From JAYPUG01 sp038117265 (GTDB taxonomy: Bacteria; Pseudomonadota; Alphaproteobacteria; UBA6615): a stretch of DNA of 8,056 nucleotides. Made by a program: the position numbers and the translations under genes. Positions 1 to 8,056 of this stretch are shown here, one piece after another; position 1 is the stretch's first letter; each line of letters begins with the position of its first letter. Under the pieces are notes generated by a model. It saw nothing but the letters and a program-made list of their open reading frames with translations. It was not told the origin of the DNA and did not search any database. The stretch is from positions 1 through 8,056 of the forward strand of contig JAYOFO010000096.1 of assembly GCA_038117265.1 (NCBI GenBank). The letters are read 5' to 3'.

Positions 1-1916
1 AGCGGCGCAGCGGCAAGCTCACCATTTCCGAGGCGCTCGACGAGGAAGGCGGCGCACGCCAGCGTTCCGTCGCGGCGTTCCGCCGGCGCCAGGAGCGCGA
101 ACGCCAGCGCCAGCGCGACACGTCGGGCGGCGGCGGTGCGCACAAGGTCGTGCGCGAGGTCTCCATCCCCGATGCGATCACCGTCAGCGAACTGGCCAAC
201 CGCATGGCCGAGCGCGGCGGCGAGGTCATCAAGACGCTGATGAAGCTCGGCGTCATGGCGACCATCAACCAGACCATCGATCAGGAGACGGCACAGCTCG
301 TGGTCGAAGAATTCGGACACTCGGCGAAGCTGATCTCGGCTGCCGACGTCGAGCTCAACCTCGGCGCGACCATCGAGGATGCGGAGGGCACCCAGCTCCC
401 CCGTCCGCCGGTCGTCACCGTCATGGGCCATGTCGACCACGGCAAGACCTCGCTGCTCGACGCGATGCGCTCGACCGATGTGGTCAGCCGCGAGGCGGGT
501 GGCATCACCCAGCACATCGGGGCCTACCAGGTCGAACTGGAAAGTGGCGACAAGATCAGCTTCATCGACACGCCGGGCCACGCGGCCTTTACCGCGATGC
601 GCCAGCGCGGCGCCAACGTCACCGATATCGTGATCCTGGTGGTCGCGGCCGATGACGGCGTGCAGCCGCAGACGGTCGAGGCGATCAACCATGCGCGCGC
701 CGCCGGGGTGCCGATCATCGTCGCGGTCAACAAGATGGACCTGCCCGCGGCCGACCCGGCCCGGGTGAAGACCGAGCTGCTGTCGCACGAGATCGTTCCC
801 GAAGAGATGGGCGGCGATGTCCAGGTGGTCGAGGTCTCGGCCCAGACGCGCCAGGGCCTCGACACGCTGACCGAAGCGATCACGCTCCAGGCCGAAGTCC
901 TCGAACTGACGGCCAACCCCGACCGCAACGCCTTCGGCGCGGTGATCGAGGCGCAGCTCGAGAAGGGCCGCGGCGCGGTCGCGACGGTGCTGGTGCAGGG
1001 CGGCACGCTCAACGTGGGCGACATCTTCGTCGCCGGTGCGGAGTGGGGCCGCGTGCGTGCGCTGGTCAACGACCGGGGCGAGAACATCAAGTCGGCGGGC
1101 CCGTCCCAGCCGGTCGAGGTGCTCGGCCTGAACGGCGCGCCCCAGGCGGGCGACGAGTTCGCGGTCGTGGAAAGCGATGCGCGCGCGCGCGAGATCGTCG
1201 AGTACCGGCAGAACATCATCCGCGACCAGCGTGCCGCGGCGGGTGCGCGCGGCAGCCTCGACGAGATGTTCCAGCAGATCCAGGCGGGCGAGGCCACCCA
1301 GGTTCCCGTCGTGATCAAGGCCGACGTGCAGGGCTCGGTCGAGGCGATCGTCGGTGCGCTCGACAATCTCGGCAATGACGAGGTCAAGGCGCAGGTGCTG
1401 CACGCAGCGGTCGGTGGCATCACCGAATCCGACGTCTCGCTGGCCACCGTGAACGGCGGCCTGATCATCGGCTTCAACGTGCGCGCGATTCCGCAGGCCC
1501 GCGACCAGGCCAAGCGCGACAATGTCGAGATCCGCTACTACAACGTGATCTACAACGTGGTCGACGATGTGCGCGCCATGCTGGAAGGCCATCTGGCGCC
1601 GACCCTGCAGGAGAATTCGCTCGGCACCGCCGAGATCCGCGAGGTGTTCAACGTCACGCGGGTCGGCAAGGTGGCGGGCTGCATGGTCACCGACGGCATG
1701 ATCCGCCGCGACTCCAAGGTGCGCCTGCTGCGCGACAGCGTCGTCGTGCACGAGGGCAACCTGGGCACGCTCCGGCGCTTCAAGGACGATGTCCGCGAGG
1801 TCCAGAACGGCTACGAGTGCGGCATCGGGCTCGAGAACTACAACGATATCCAGGTCGGCGACATCATCGAGTGCTTCGAGGTGCAGGAGGTCGCACGCCA
1901 GCTCGAGGCGTCCTGA
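1..1916 (+). CDS. infB: Translation initiation factor IF-2, 5'-truncated by window edge
   Basis: IF2 is the GTPase that brings fMet-tRNA to the 30S subunit and promotes 50S joining. The reading frame is open from base 3 with no start codon in view, so the gene begins upstream. The GTG at 150 is internal. The visible N-terminal part contains RRSGKLTISEAL and an Arg/Gln-rich linker (about 3-140), typical of alphaproteobacterial IF2. An IF2_N domain follows (ITVSELANRMAERGGEVIK, from about 180). The G domain has G1 GHVDHGKT (426-449), the GGITQHIGAY switch segment, G3 DTPGHAAF, G4 NKMD and a G5-type SAQ. Domains II, III (GGITESDV) and the fMet-tRNA-binding C2 domain run to the TGA at 1914-1916. 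All GTPase motifs look intact. It is the upstream member of the infB-rbfA-truB-rpsO-pnp cluster. Family assignment is certain; only the missing 5' part is unknown. Confidence 0.98.
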   Translation, partial: RRSGKLTISEALDEEGGARQRSVAAFRRRQERERQRQRDTSGGGGAHKVVREVSIPDAITVSELANRMAERGGEVIKTLMKLGVMATINQTIDQETAQLVVEEFGHSAKLISAADVELNLGATIEDAEGTQLPRPPVVTVMGHVDHGKTSLLDAMRSTDVVSREAGGITQHIGAYQVELESGDKISFIDTPGHAAFTAMRQRGANVTDIVILVVAADDGVQPQTVEAINHARAAGVPIIVAVNKMDLPAADPARVKTELLSHEIVPEEMGGDVQVVEVSAQTRQGLDTLTEAITLQAEVLELTANPDRNAFGAVIEAQLEKGRGAVATVLVQGGTLNVGDIFVAGAEWGRVRALVNDRGENIKSAGPSQPVEVLGLNGAPQAGDEFAVVESDARAREIVEYRQNIIRDQRAAAGARGSLDEMFQQIQAGEATQVPVVIKADVQGSVEAIVGALDNLGNDEVKAQVLHAAVGGITESDVSLATVNGGLIIGFNVRAIPQARDQAKRDNVEIRYYNVIYNVVDDVRAMLEGHLAPTLQENSLGTAEIREVFNVTRVGKVAGCMVTDGMIRRDSKVRLLRDSVVVHEGNLGTLRRFKDDVREVQNGYECGIGLENYNDIQVGDIIECFEVQEVARQLEAS

Positions 1917-1956
1917 CCGGACCCGCGCGCGCCGGCGGCAACCGGATGAAACGCGG

Positions 1957-1984
1957 GGGCGCTATCGTGTGCGCACGGGCGCCC
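1957..1984 (+). other. Possible stem-loop in infB-rbfA spacer
   Basis: GGGCGC (1957-1962) can pair with GCGCCC (1979-1984). Inside it CGTG (1966-1969) can pair with CACG (1974-1977) around a TGCG loop. No T-tract follows, so it is not an intrinsic terminator, and rbfA is probably still co-transcribed with infB. It could be a processing or stability element, or chance pairing in G+C-rich DNA. The 96-nt spacer (1917-2012) shows no convincing promoter. Confidence 0.25.
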
Positions 1985-2012
1985 GCCGCAATGGAATCGC
2001 GATAAACGGACG

Positions 2013-2462
2013 ATGACACGCAACGCGCCAAACGCCCGCAGCGGCCGAATGCCGTCGCAGCGCCAGCTGCGCGTGGGCGAGGAGATTCGCCACGCCCTGT
2101 CGGAGATCATCCAGCGCGCGGAGTTCCGCGACCCGGAACTCGCCGGGCGGCCCATCACCTTGACCGAGGTGCGCGTCAGCCCGGATCTGCGCAACGCCAC
2201 CGTCTATGTGATCCCGCTCGCCGGCGAGGCGGCGCCGATGGTCGCTGCGCTGGGCCGCGCGTCGGCCTTCCTGCGCGGCCGGCTGGCCCGCGCGGTGCAG
2301 CTCAAGTACCTGCCGGCCCTGCAGTTCGTCCACGACGCGAGCTTCGACGAGGCCACGCGGATCGAGGCGATCATGCACCGGCCCGAATTCACCCGCGACC
2401 TGGCGGGCGACCCGGCAGACGATCCGGCGGACGAAGACGACACCGCCGGGGACGAGGCCTGA
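2013..2462 (+). CDS. rbfA: 30S ribosome-binding factor RbfA
   Basis: RbfA binds the immature 30S subunit near the 5' end of 16S rRNA, helps its late maturation and is important in the cold. The 149-residue protein has the family's core: an N-terminal PSQRQLRVGEEIRHALSEI helix, the strand segment VRVSPDLRNATVYVIPL, a KH-like helix region RASAFLRGRLA and then LPALQFVHDASFDEATRIE. Beyond the core, about residues 129-149 form an acidic Asp/Ala/Pro-rich tail containing two tandem DPAD units. The ATG at 2013 is preferred because the N-terminal residues fit alphaproteobacterial RbfA. The next in-frame ATG (2049) would remove only 12 residues. No strong Shine-Dalgarno sequence is visible before 2013. 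The TGA overlaps the truB ATG by one base, implying translational coupling. Confidence 0.95.
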   Translation: MTRNAPNARSGRMPSQRQLRVGEEIRHALSEIIQRAEFRDPELAGRPITLTEVRVSPDLRNATVYVIPLAGEAAPMVAALGRASAFLRGRLARAVQLKYLPALQFVHDASFDEATRIEAIMHRPEFTRDLAGDPADDPADEDDTAGDEA

Positions 2463-3424
2463 TGGGCCGGCGGCGCAAGGGGCTGCCGATCAGCGGCTGG
2501 TTCAACCTCGACAAGCCGGCGGGCATGACCTCGGCGGCCTGCGTCAACGCCGTGCGCCGGGCGACAGGCGCGGCGAAGCTGGGCCATGCCGGCACGCTCG
2601 ACCCGTCGGCGACGGGCATCCTCCCGATCGCGCTGGGCGAGGCGACCAAGACCATGCTCTATGTGACCGACGCCTCGAAGCGCTACACCTTCACGGTCAA
2701 CTGGGGCGCGCGCACCGCGACCGACGATTCCGACGGCGAGATCGTCGAGACCAGCGACGCCCGGCCCGACGAGGCCGACATCCGCGCCGCGCTGCCCGCC
2801 TTCGTCGGCGCCATCGCGCAGGTGCCGCCCGCCTATTCGGCGATCAAGGTCGACGGCGCGCGTGCCTATGCAAAGGCACGGGCCGGCGAGGCGGTGGAGC
2901 TGGCGGCGCGCACCATCGAGATTCTTTCCTTCGAGCTGGTCGAGATGCCCGACCGCGACCGCGCGCGCTTCGCCGTCGCCTCGGGCAAGGGCGCCTACAT
3001 GCGCGCGCTGGCCCGCGACCTGGCCGCCGCGCTGGGCACCTGCGGCCACCTGTCGGAGCTGCGCCGCACGGCCGTCGGGCCGTTCGTCGAGGCGGCTGCG
3101 ATTTCGCTGGAAATGCTGGAACAACTTGGCCATAGTGCCGCCGCCTCACCCCATTTGTTACCTGTCGAGACCGCGCTGGACGGCATCCCGGCGTTGGCCG
3201 TTTCGGACAGGGAAGCGGACAAGCTTCGCAACGGGCAGGCGGTTCCCATCCTGAAACCTCAGGATCGGGAACGGATCGCGACGGCGGGGGACGACGGTAT
3301 CGTCCTTGCCCTCGAAGCGGCGACGCCCGTGGCGCTCGCCCGCTTCGACGGCATCCAGATCCGTCCGGTCCGTGTCTTAAATCTGTCGATGCCGGGAGAA
3401 GACGATCATGTCGATTACGGCTGA
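2462..3424 (+). CDS. truB: tRNA pseudouridine-55 synthase TruB
   Basis: TruB converts U55 in the T-loop of tRNAs to pseudouridine and also acts as a tRNA-folding chaperone. The 320-residue protein shows GWFNLDKPAGMTS near the N-terminus and the catalytic motif GHAGTLDP with Asp47 as nucleophile (Asp48 in E. coli). It also shows SKRYTFTVNWG with Tyr75, PPAYSAIKVDGARAYAKA, and GKGAYMRALARDL with Arg181, followed by LRRTAVGPF. The family's usual end appears to be RPVRVLNL (about residues 301-308). A further 12 residues, SMPGEDDHVDYG, are read through the rpsO ribosome-binding site and first codons. The start is the ATG in the TGATG junction with rbfA, with GAGG at 2454-2457 as ribosome-binding site. 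The gene overlaps rpsO by 17 nt, and its 3' end probably doubles as the rpsO leader. Confidence 0.97.
   Translation: MGRRRKGLPISGWFNLDKPAGMTSAACVNAVRRATGAAKLGHAGTLDPSATGILPIALGEATKTMLYVTDASKRYTFTVNWGARTATDDSDGEIVETSDARPDEADIRAALPAFVGAIAQVPPAYSAIKVDGARAYAKARAGEAVELAARTIEILSFELVEMPDRDRARFAVASGKGAYMRALARDLAAALGTCGHLSELRRTAVGPFVEAAAISLEMLEQLGHSAAASPHLLPVETALDGIPALAVSDREADKLRNGQAVPILKPQDRERIATAGDDGIVLALEAATPVALARFDGIQIRPVRVLNLSMPGEDDHVDYG
3349..3404 (+). promoter_or_regulatory. Candidate rpsO leader pseudoknot (S15 autoregulation)
   Basis: Seen directly: 3349-3360 (CGGCATCCAGAT) can pair with 3381-3394 as 12 Watson-Crick pairs, interrupted only by a two-base bulge (TC, 3386-3387). The 20-nt loop contains TGTCTT (3373-3378), which can pair with AAGACG (3399-3404), giving five Watson-Crick pairs and one G-U. 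That second segment lies between the rpsO Shine-Dalgarno sequence and its ATG. The result is an H-type pseudoknot across the ribosome-binding site, inside the truB coding region. Known: in E. coli, S15 represses its own mRNA by stabilising a leader pseudoknot, and other bacteria use different S15 leader structures. Inference: this is the counterpart here. The particular S15-recognition motif has not been identified. Confidence 0.5.
3394..3399 (+). promoter_or_regulatory. Shine-Dalgarno of rpsO
   Basis: GGGAGA, with core GGAG at 3395-3398, lies 9 nt before the ATG at 3408 and inside the truB frame. It supports 3408 as the S15 start. Its first base is the last paired base of the stem in the candidate leader pseudoknot. 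Confidence 0.8.
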
Positions 3425-3677
3425 GCGCAAGACCGCGCTTATCAAGGAATATCAATCCAAGGACGGCGACACGGGTTCGCCCGAGGTCCAGGTGGCGATC
3501 CTCACGGAGCGCATCAACAACCTGACCGGGCACCTGCAGACCCACGCCAAGGATCATCATTCGCGTCGCGGACTCCTCCTGATGGTGGGCCAGCGGCGAC
3601 GACTGCTCGACTATGTGCGGCGCAAGGAAGAAGCGCGCTATCGCACCCTGATCGAGCGCCTCGGCATCCGCCGCTAG
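3408..3677 (+). CDS. rpsO: 30S ribosomal protein S15
   Basis: S15 is a primary 16S rRNA-binding protein that nucleates assembly of the central (platform) domain of the 30S subunit and contributes to a bridge with the 50S subunit. The product is 89 residues, the standard length, with DTGSPEVQVAILTERINNL and the signature stretch HAKDHHSRRGLLLMVGQRRR. His42, Asp49 and Ser52 match residues known in the family to contact rRNA. The ATG at 3408 has a good Shine-Dalgarno sequence 9 nt upstream and gives the expected MSITAERK start. The gene starts 17 nt before the truB stop and ends with TAG at 3675-3677. Autoregulation through the leader overlapping truB is likely. There is no intrinsic terminator between it and pnp, so read-through into pnp is expected. 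Confidence 0.98.
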   Translation: MSITAERKTALIKEYQSKDGDTGSPEVQVAILTERINNLTGHLQTHAKDHHSRRGLLLMVGQRRRLLDYVRRKEEARYRTLIERLGIRR

Positions 3678-3708
3678 ACAGCGGCCTGCCGGACGAAGGC
3701 GGCGCAGG
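3670..3708 (+). other. Two adjacent hairpins at the rpsO 3' end
   Basis: GCCGCT (3670-3675) and AGCGGC (3680-3685) form a perfect 6-bp stem with a 4-nt loop covering the rpsO stop codon. Immediately after, CCTGCC (3685-3690) can pair with GG-GCAGG (3701-3708) with one bulged C at 3703. The two share base 3685. No T-run follows, so these are not intrinsic terminators. They could protect the rpsO 3' end from exonucleases after processing of the rpsO-pnp transcript. That role is inference. Confidence 0.35.
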
Positions 3709-3732
3709 AACAGAATCCGCGCCCGACATTAC

Positions 3733-3875
3733 GGGACCCTCGATGGACGCAATCCGGTGTCCGGGGTCCTGGCCCGCACGGAAGGTCCGTGCGCCCGCCG
3801 TCGAAACATATTGCGTGACGGCGCTTTGACCCCGTTGGGCACGGGGCGGTGGTTCCGGGATCGGCCCGGACGACC
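3733..3875 (+). promoter_or_regulatory. Structured pnp leader: five consecutive hairpins
   Basis: Five inverted repeats follow one another. First, GGACCC (3734-3739) pairs with GGGTCC (3764-3769), enclosing GGAC (3745-3748) and GTCC (3759-3762). Second, CGCACGGA (3775-3782) pairs with TCCGTGCG (3786-3793) around a 3-nt loop. Third, CGCCGTC (3796-3802) pairs with GACGGCG (3817-3823) around an A/T-richer loop. Fourth, CCCCG (3830-3834) pairs with CGGGG (3842-3846). Fifth, TCCGGG (3854-3859) pairs with CCCGGA (3865-3870), with an outer GGT/ACC (3851-3853/3873-3875). None has a proper T-tract. Known: the E. coli pnp leader is a structured RNase III target through which PNPase represses itself. 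A comparable role here is inferred. I found no convincing -35/-10 pair for a separate pnp promoter. Confidence 0.45.
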
Positions 3876-3897
3876 GACGCAGGCAGAGAGATAGGCG

Positions 3898-6114
<2,217 letters not shown>

Positions 6115-6140
6115 CATCGGCCTCCAAGGCTGAAATGAGA

Positions 6141-6168
6141 ACGGCCCCGGTTTTCCGGGGCCGTTTTT
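6141..6168 (+). terminator. Rho-independent terminator of the operon after pnp
   Basis: A perfect 10-bp stem, ACGGCCCCGG (6141-6150) with CCGGGGCCGT (6155-6164), encloses a TTTT loop. The stem runs into five T's (6164-6168, the first paired in the stem). It sits 27 nt after the pnp stop codon. It is the only hairpin in the window with a real T-tract and separates the translation operon from the NUDIX-pit unit. Confidence 0.95.
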
Positions 6169-6220
6169 CGTTGCCGGCTTGTCCCGGTGTTCCACAGGCG
6201 CGCGCGTAATCGCGATCTCG

Positions 6221-6248
6221 TGTGAATCGCCCGCTCGCGCTAGGGTCT
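6221..6248 (+). promoter_or_regulatory. Weak candidate promoter for the NUDIX-pit unit
   Basis: After the terminator a new transcript is expected. The 120-nt gap (6169-6288) contains TGTGAA (6221-6226) and, downstream, the CTAGGGT block (6240-6246), which resembles the minus-10 region of some alphaproteobacterial promoters. Spacing to TAGGGT is only 14 nt, shorter than normal, so the assignment is tentative. An 8-base palindrome, ATCGCGAT (6209-6216), lies just upstream. I see no clear Pho-box repeats here. Confidence 0.2.
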
Positions 6249-6288
6249 GCGCCGTAACGCAACCGCCACGATCGAGGCGCCGCCTCCC

Positions 6289-6792
6289 TTGTTCCGAGCC
6301 CGGAAAACCGTGCAACAGGTCGCCGCCCTGCCGTTCGTCCCGCGCGATGGGGGGTTCGAGATTCTGCTCGTCACCTCGCGGCGCGACGGGCGCTGGATCG
6401 TGCCCAAGGGCTGGCCCGAGAAGGGCGAGGCGCTGCACGAATCCGCCGCGCGCGAGGCGCGCGAGGAGGCCGGCGCGTATGGCGACGTTTGCAACCAGCC
6501 GGTCGGCGCCTACACCTATTCCAAGACGATGTCGGCGGGCTATCGCGTGTCCAGCCACGTCCATGTCTATCCGCTGCTGGTGCGCGACTGCCGCGACGAC
6601 TGGCCCGAGCGCGACGCGCGCAAGCGCCGCTGGGCGGGCCTCACCGAGGCCGCGGCGCTGGTCGGCGACCGGGGGCTGGCCAACCTGCTCGCTGGGCTGG
6701 CCGAAGATGACGGGGCCGCGCTGCGCGATGCGTGCCGTGCGCTCGATCCGCAGGGGGTGGCCGCCGCCGCGCCCGCAACGTTGACCCGCTGA
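6289..6792 (+). CDS. NUDIX hydrolase, diphosphoinositol/Ap4A-hydrolase-like subgroup
   Basis: NUDIX enzymes cleave nucleoside-diphosphate-linked compounds using a metal bound by the Nudix box. The box is complete at residues 41-63: it begins GWPEKGE, then after seven residues has REAREEAG, matching G-x5-E-x7-REUxEExGU. The preceding RRDGRWIVPKGWPEKGE resembles the subgroup that includes diphosphoinositol-polyphosphate and diadenosine-polyphosphate hydrolases, but the substrate cannot be told from sequence. The protein is about 160 residues, cytoplasmic, with no signal or membrane segment. The start is uncertain. No ATG lies between the in-frame stop at 6241 and the Nudix box. TTG at 6289 (GAGG at 6274-6277, a long 11-nt spacing) and GTG at 6310 are the candidates. 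The pit gene follows 17 nt after its TGA. Confidence 0.9.
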   Translation: MFRARKTVQQVAALPFVPRDGGFEILLVTSRRDGRWIVPKGWPEKGEALHESAAREAREEAGAYGDVCNQPVGAYTYSKTMSAGYRVSSHVHVYPLLVRDCRDDWPERDARKRRWAGLTEAAALVGDRGLANLLAGLAEDDGAALRDACRALDPQGVAAAAPATLTR

Positions 6793-6802
6793 GGGGGAGG
6801 GG
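6793..6802 (+). promoter_or_regulatory. Strong Shine-Dalgarno of pit gene
   Basis: An unbroken purine run containing GGAGG (6796-6800) begins directly after the NUDIX stop codon and ends 7 nt before the ATG at 6810. It fixes the transporter start and suggests efficient translation from a shared mRNA. Confidence 0.8.
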
Positions 6803-6809
6803 ACGGCAC

Positions 6810-8056
6810 ATGAGCCAGACCAAACAGTCGCTCGACAAGGACCTGGAAAAGATCGTCCATGTCGAGGCCGCGACGCGCAGCATGGCCGGCAGCGTCGGCA
6901 GCCACGGGATCGCGCTGGTGTTCCTCGGCCTTTCGGCCCTGCTCGCCGGCGTCTATGCCGGGGTGACGACCGACACGGCGCTGGTCGTCGTCGCCGCCAT
7001 CCTCGGCGGCTACATGGCGCTAAACATCGGCGCCAACGACGTCGCCAACAATGTCGGCCCGGCCGTCGGCTCGCGGGCGCTGACCATGATCGGCGCGCTG
7101 GCCATCGCCGCCATCTTCGAGAGCGCGGGCGCGCTGCTGGCGGGCGGCGACGTGGTCAACACCATCTCCAAGGGGATCATCGACCCTGCCCTGGTGCCCG
7201 ATGCGGCGATCTTCATGCTGGCGATGATGGCCGCGCTCGTCTCCTCGGCGCTGTGGGTCAACCTCGCCACCTATATCGGCGCGCCCGTCTCGACCACCCA
7301 TGCCGTCGTCGGCGGGGTGATGGGCGCGGGCATCGCCGCCGTCGGCTTCCAGCTCGTCAACTGGGGCACCATGGGCGCGATCGCGGCGAGCTGGGTGATC
7401 TCGCCGGTGCTCGGCGGCGTCATCGCCGCGGCGTTCCTCGCCTTCATCAAGATCAACCTGATCTATCGCGACGACAAGATCGCGGCGGCGCGGCGCTGGG
7501 TGCCGATGCTGGTGGCGGTCATGGCCGGCGCGTTCGCCTGCTACCTGTCGATCAAGGGCTTCAAGCGCATCTGGCGGCCCGACACGACGACGGTGCTGAT
7601 CGTCACGGTCGCGGCCCTCGCCGTGACCTGGGCCGTGGTACACCCGCTGATCCGCCGCCAGTCGCAGGGGATGGAGAACCGCAACCAGTCGCTGCGCCGG
7701 TTGTTCCGGATCCCGCTGATCTGCTCGGCCGCGCTGCTGTCGTTCGCCCACGGCGCCAACGACGTGGCCAACGCCATCGGCCCGCTGGCCGCGATCCTGC
7801 GCGCCGCCGAGTTCGGCGACGTCGCCGGCAAGGTCGAGGTGCCGGTCTGGATCATGATGATCGGCGCGTTCGGCATCTCGCTGGGGCTGTTCCTGTACGG
7901 GCCCAAGCTGGTGCGCATGGTCGGCAACCAGATCACCAAGATGAACCCGATGCGCGCCTATTGCGTGGCGCTGTCGGCCGCGATCACGGTGATCATCGCC
8001 TCGTGGCTCGGCCTGCCGGTCAGCTCGACCCACATCGCCGTCGGCGCGGTGTTCGG
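6810..8056 (+). CDS. Inorganic phosphate transporter, PiT family, 3'-truncated by window edge
   Basis: This is a membrane symporter for inorganic phosphate of the PHO4/PiT family (PitA-like). Whether it uses protons or sodium cannot be decided. The frame stays open to the window end, giving 415 codons of a family usually near 500 residues. The duplicated family signature is clear: GANDVANN at 74-81 and GANDVANAIGP at 315-325, each followed by a second paired motif, PVSTTH at 159-164 and PVSSTH at 403-408. A hydrophilic N-terminal tail (about 1-32) precedes the first membrane helix (about 33-51). More helices follow, separated by a polar stretch near residues 278-300. No PhoU-like DUF47 partner gene lies upstream, unlike many pit loci. 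The neighbour is the NUDIX gene 17 nt away, suggesting an operon. Confidence 0.95.
   Translation, partial: MSQTKQSLDKDLEKIVHVEAATRSMAGSVGSHGIALVFLGLSALLAGVYAGVTTDTALVVVAAILGGYMALNIGANDVANNVGPAVGSRALTMIGALAIAAIFESAGALLAGGDVVNTISKGIIDPALVPDAAIFMLAMMAALVSSALWVNLATYIGAPVSTTHAVVGGVMGAGIAAVGFQLVNWGTMGAIAASWVISPVLGGVIAAAFLAFIKINLIYRDDKIAAARRWVPMLVAVMAGAFACYLSIKGFKRIWRPDTTTVLIVTVAALAVTWAVVHPLIRRQSQGMENRNQSLRRLFRIPLICSAALLSFAHGANDVANAIGPLAAILRAAEFGDVAGKVEVPVWIMMIGAFGISLGLFLYGPKLVRMVGNQITKMNPMRAYCVALSAAITVIIASWLGLPVSSTHIAVGAVF

Noticed and set aside
524..1522. 332-codon minus-strand frame inside infB
   Set aside because: It is Ser/Thr/Ala/Arg-rich, has no motif and is fully covered by the unmistakable IF2 GTPase frame.
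2204..3133. 309-codon minus-strand frame across rbfA and truB
   Set aside because: It is antisense to two well-identified genes and has an Arg/Ala/Gly-rich composition with no domain.
3775..3828. Strong hairpins before pnp as a Rho-independent terminator of rpsO
   Set aside because: The stems are good, but only three T's follow the 3796-3823 stem and none follow the 3775-3793 stem, so an intrinsic terminator is not supported. They are recorded as leader structure instead.
3826..3854. TTGACC at 3826 as the minus-35 of a pnp promoter
   Set aside because: At the right spacing (about 3849-3854) the sequence is GTGGTT, which does not resemble a minus-10 element.
6179..6784. 201-codon + strand frame overlapping the NUDIX gene
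   Set aside because: It is Arg/Pro/Ser-rich and out of frame with the intact Nudix box; it is a shadow frame.
7020..8033. 337-codon minus-strand frame rich in Arg, Asp and His
   Set aside because: It is the complement of the PiT transporter, whose duplicated GAND and PVS(S/T)TH motifs establish the + strand frame. The composition is low-complexity antisense.

Overview
The window is a stretch of high-G+C chromosome (about two-thirds G+C by eye) from an alphaproteobacterium. The protein wording of S15 and PNPase (for example the S15 start MSITAERKTALIKEY and the PNPase start MFDIVRKEINWGGR) most resembles Rhodospirillales-like lineages from memory. That placement is an inference, not a search result. 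All genes lie on the + strand. I see no mobile element, CRISPR array, tRNA or rRNA.

Positions 1-6168 are the distal part of the classical nusA-infB translation/RNA-decay operon: infB (5' end outside the window), rbfA, truB, rpsO and pnp, closed by a textbook intrinsic terminator at 6141-6168. The products act together on the ribosome and on RNA. IF2 starts translation, RbfA matures the 30S subunit, TruB makes tRNA pseudouridine 55, S15 is an early 30S assembly protein, and PNPase degrades mRNA. rbfA and truB overlap by 1 nt, and truB and rpsO overlap by 17 nt. infB-rbfA (96 nt) and rpsO-pnp (220 nt) are the only real spacers.

Positions 6169-8056 hold a second unit: a NUDIX hydrolase with a probable non-ATG start, followed 17 nt later by a PiT-family phosphate transporter that runs off the window end. 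The tight spacing suggests co-transcription.

The gene content is ordinary and I find no new protein system. The most interesting signals are in the RNA. (1) The last ~60 nt of truB can form a 12-bp bulged stem whose loop can pair across the spacer between the rpsO Shine-Dalgarno sequence and its ATG. This is a candidate S15 autoregulatory pseudoknot. (2) The rpsO-pnp spacer holds a run of compact hairpins without T-tracts, a candidate processing and autoregulation leader for pnp.
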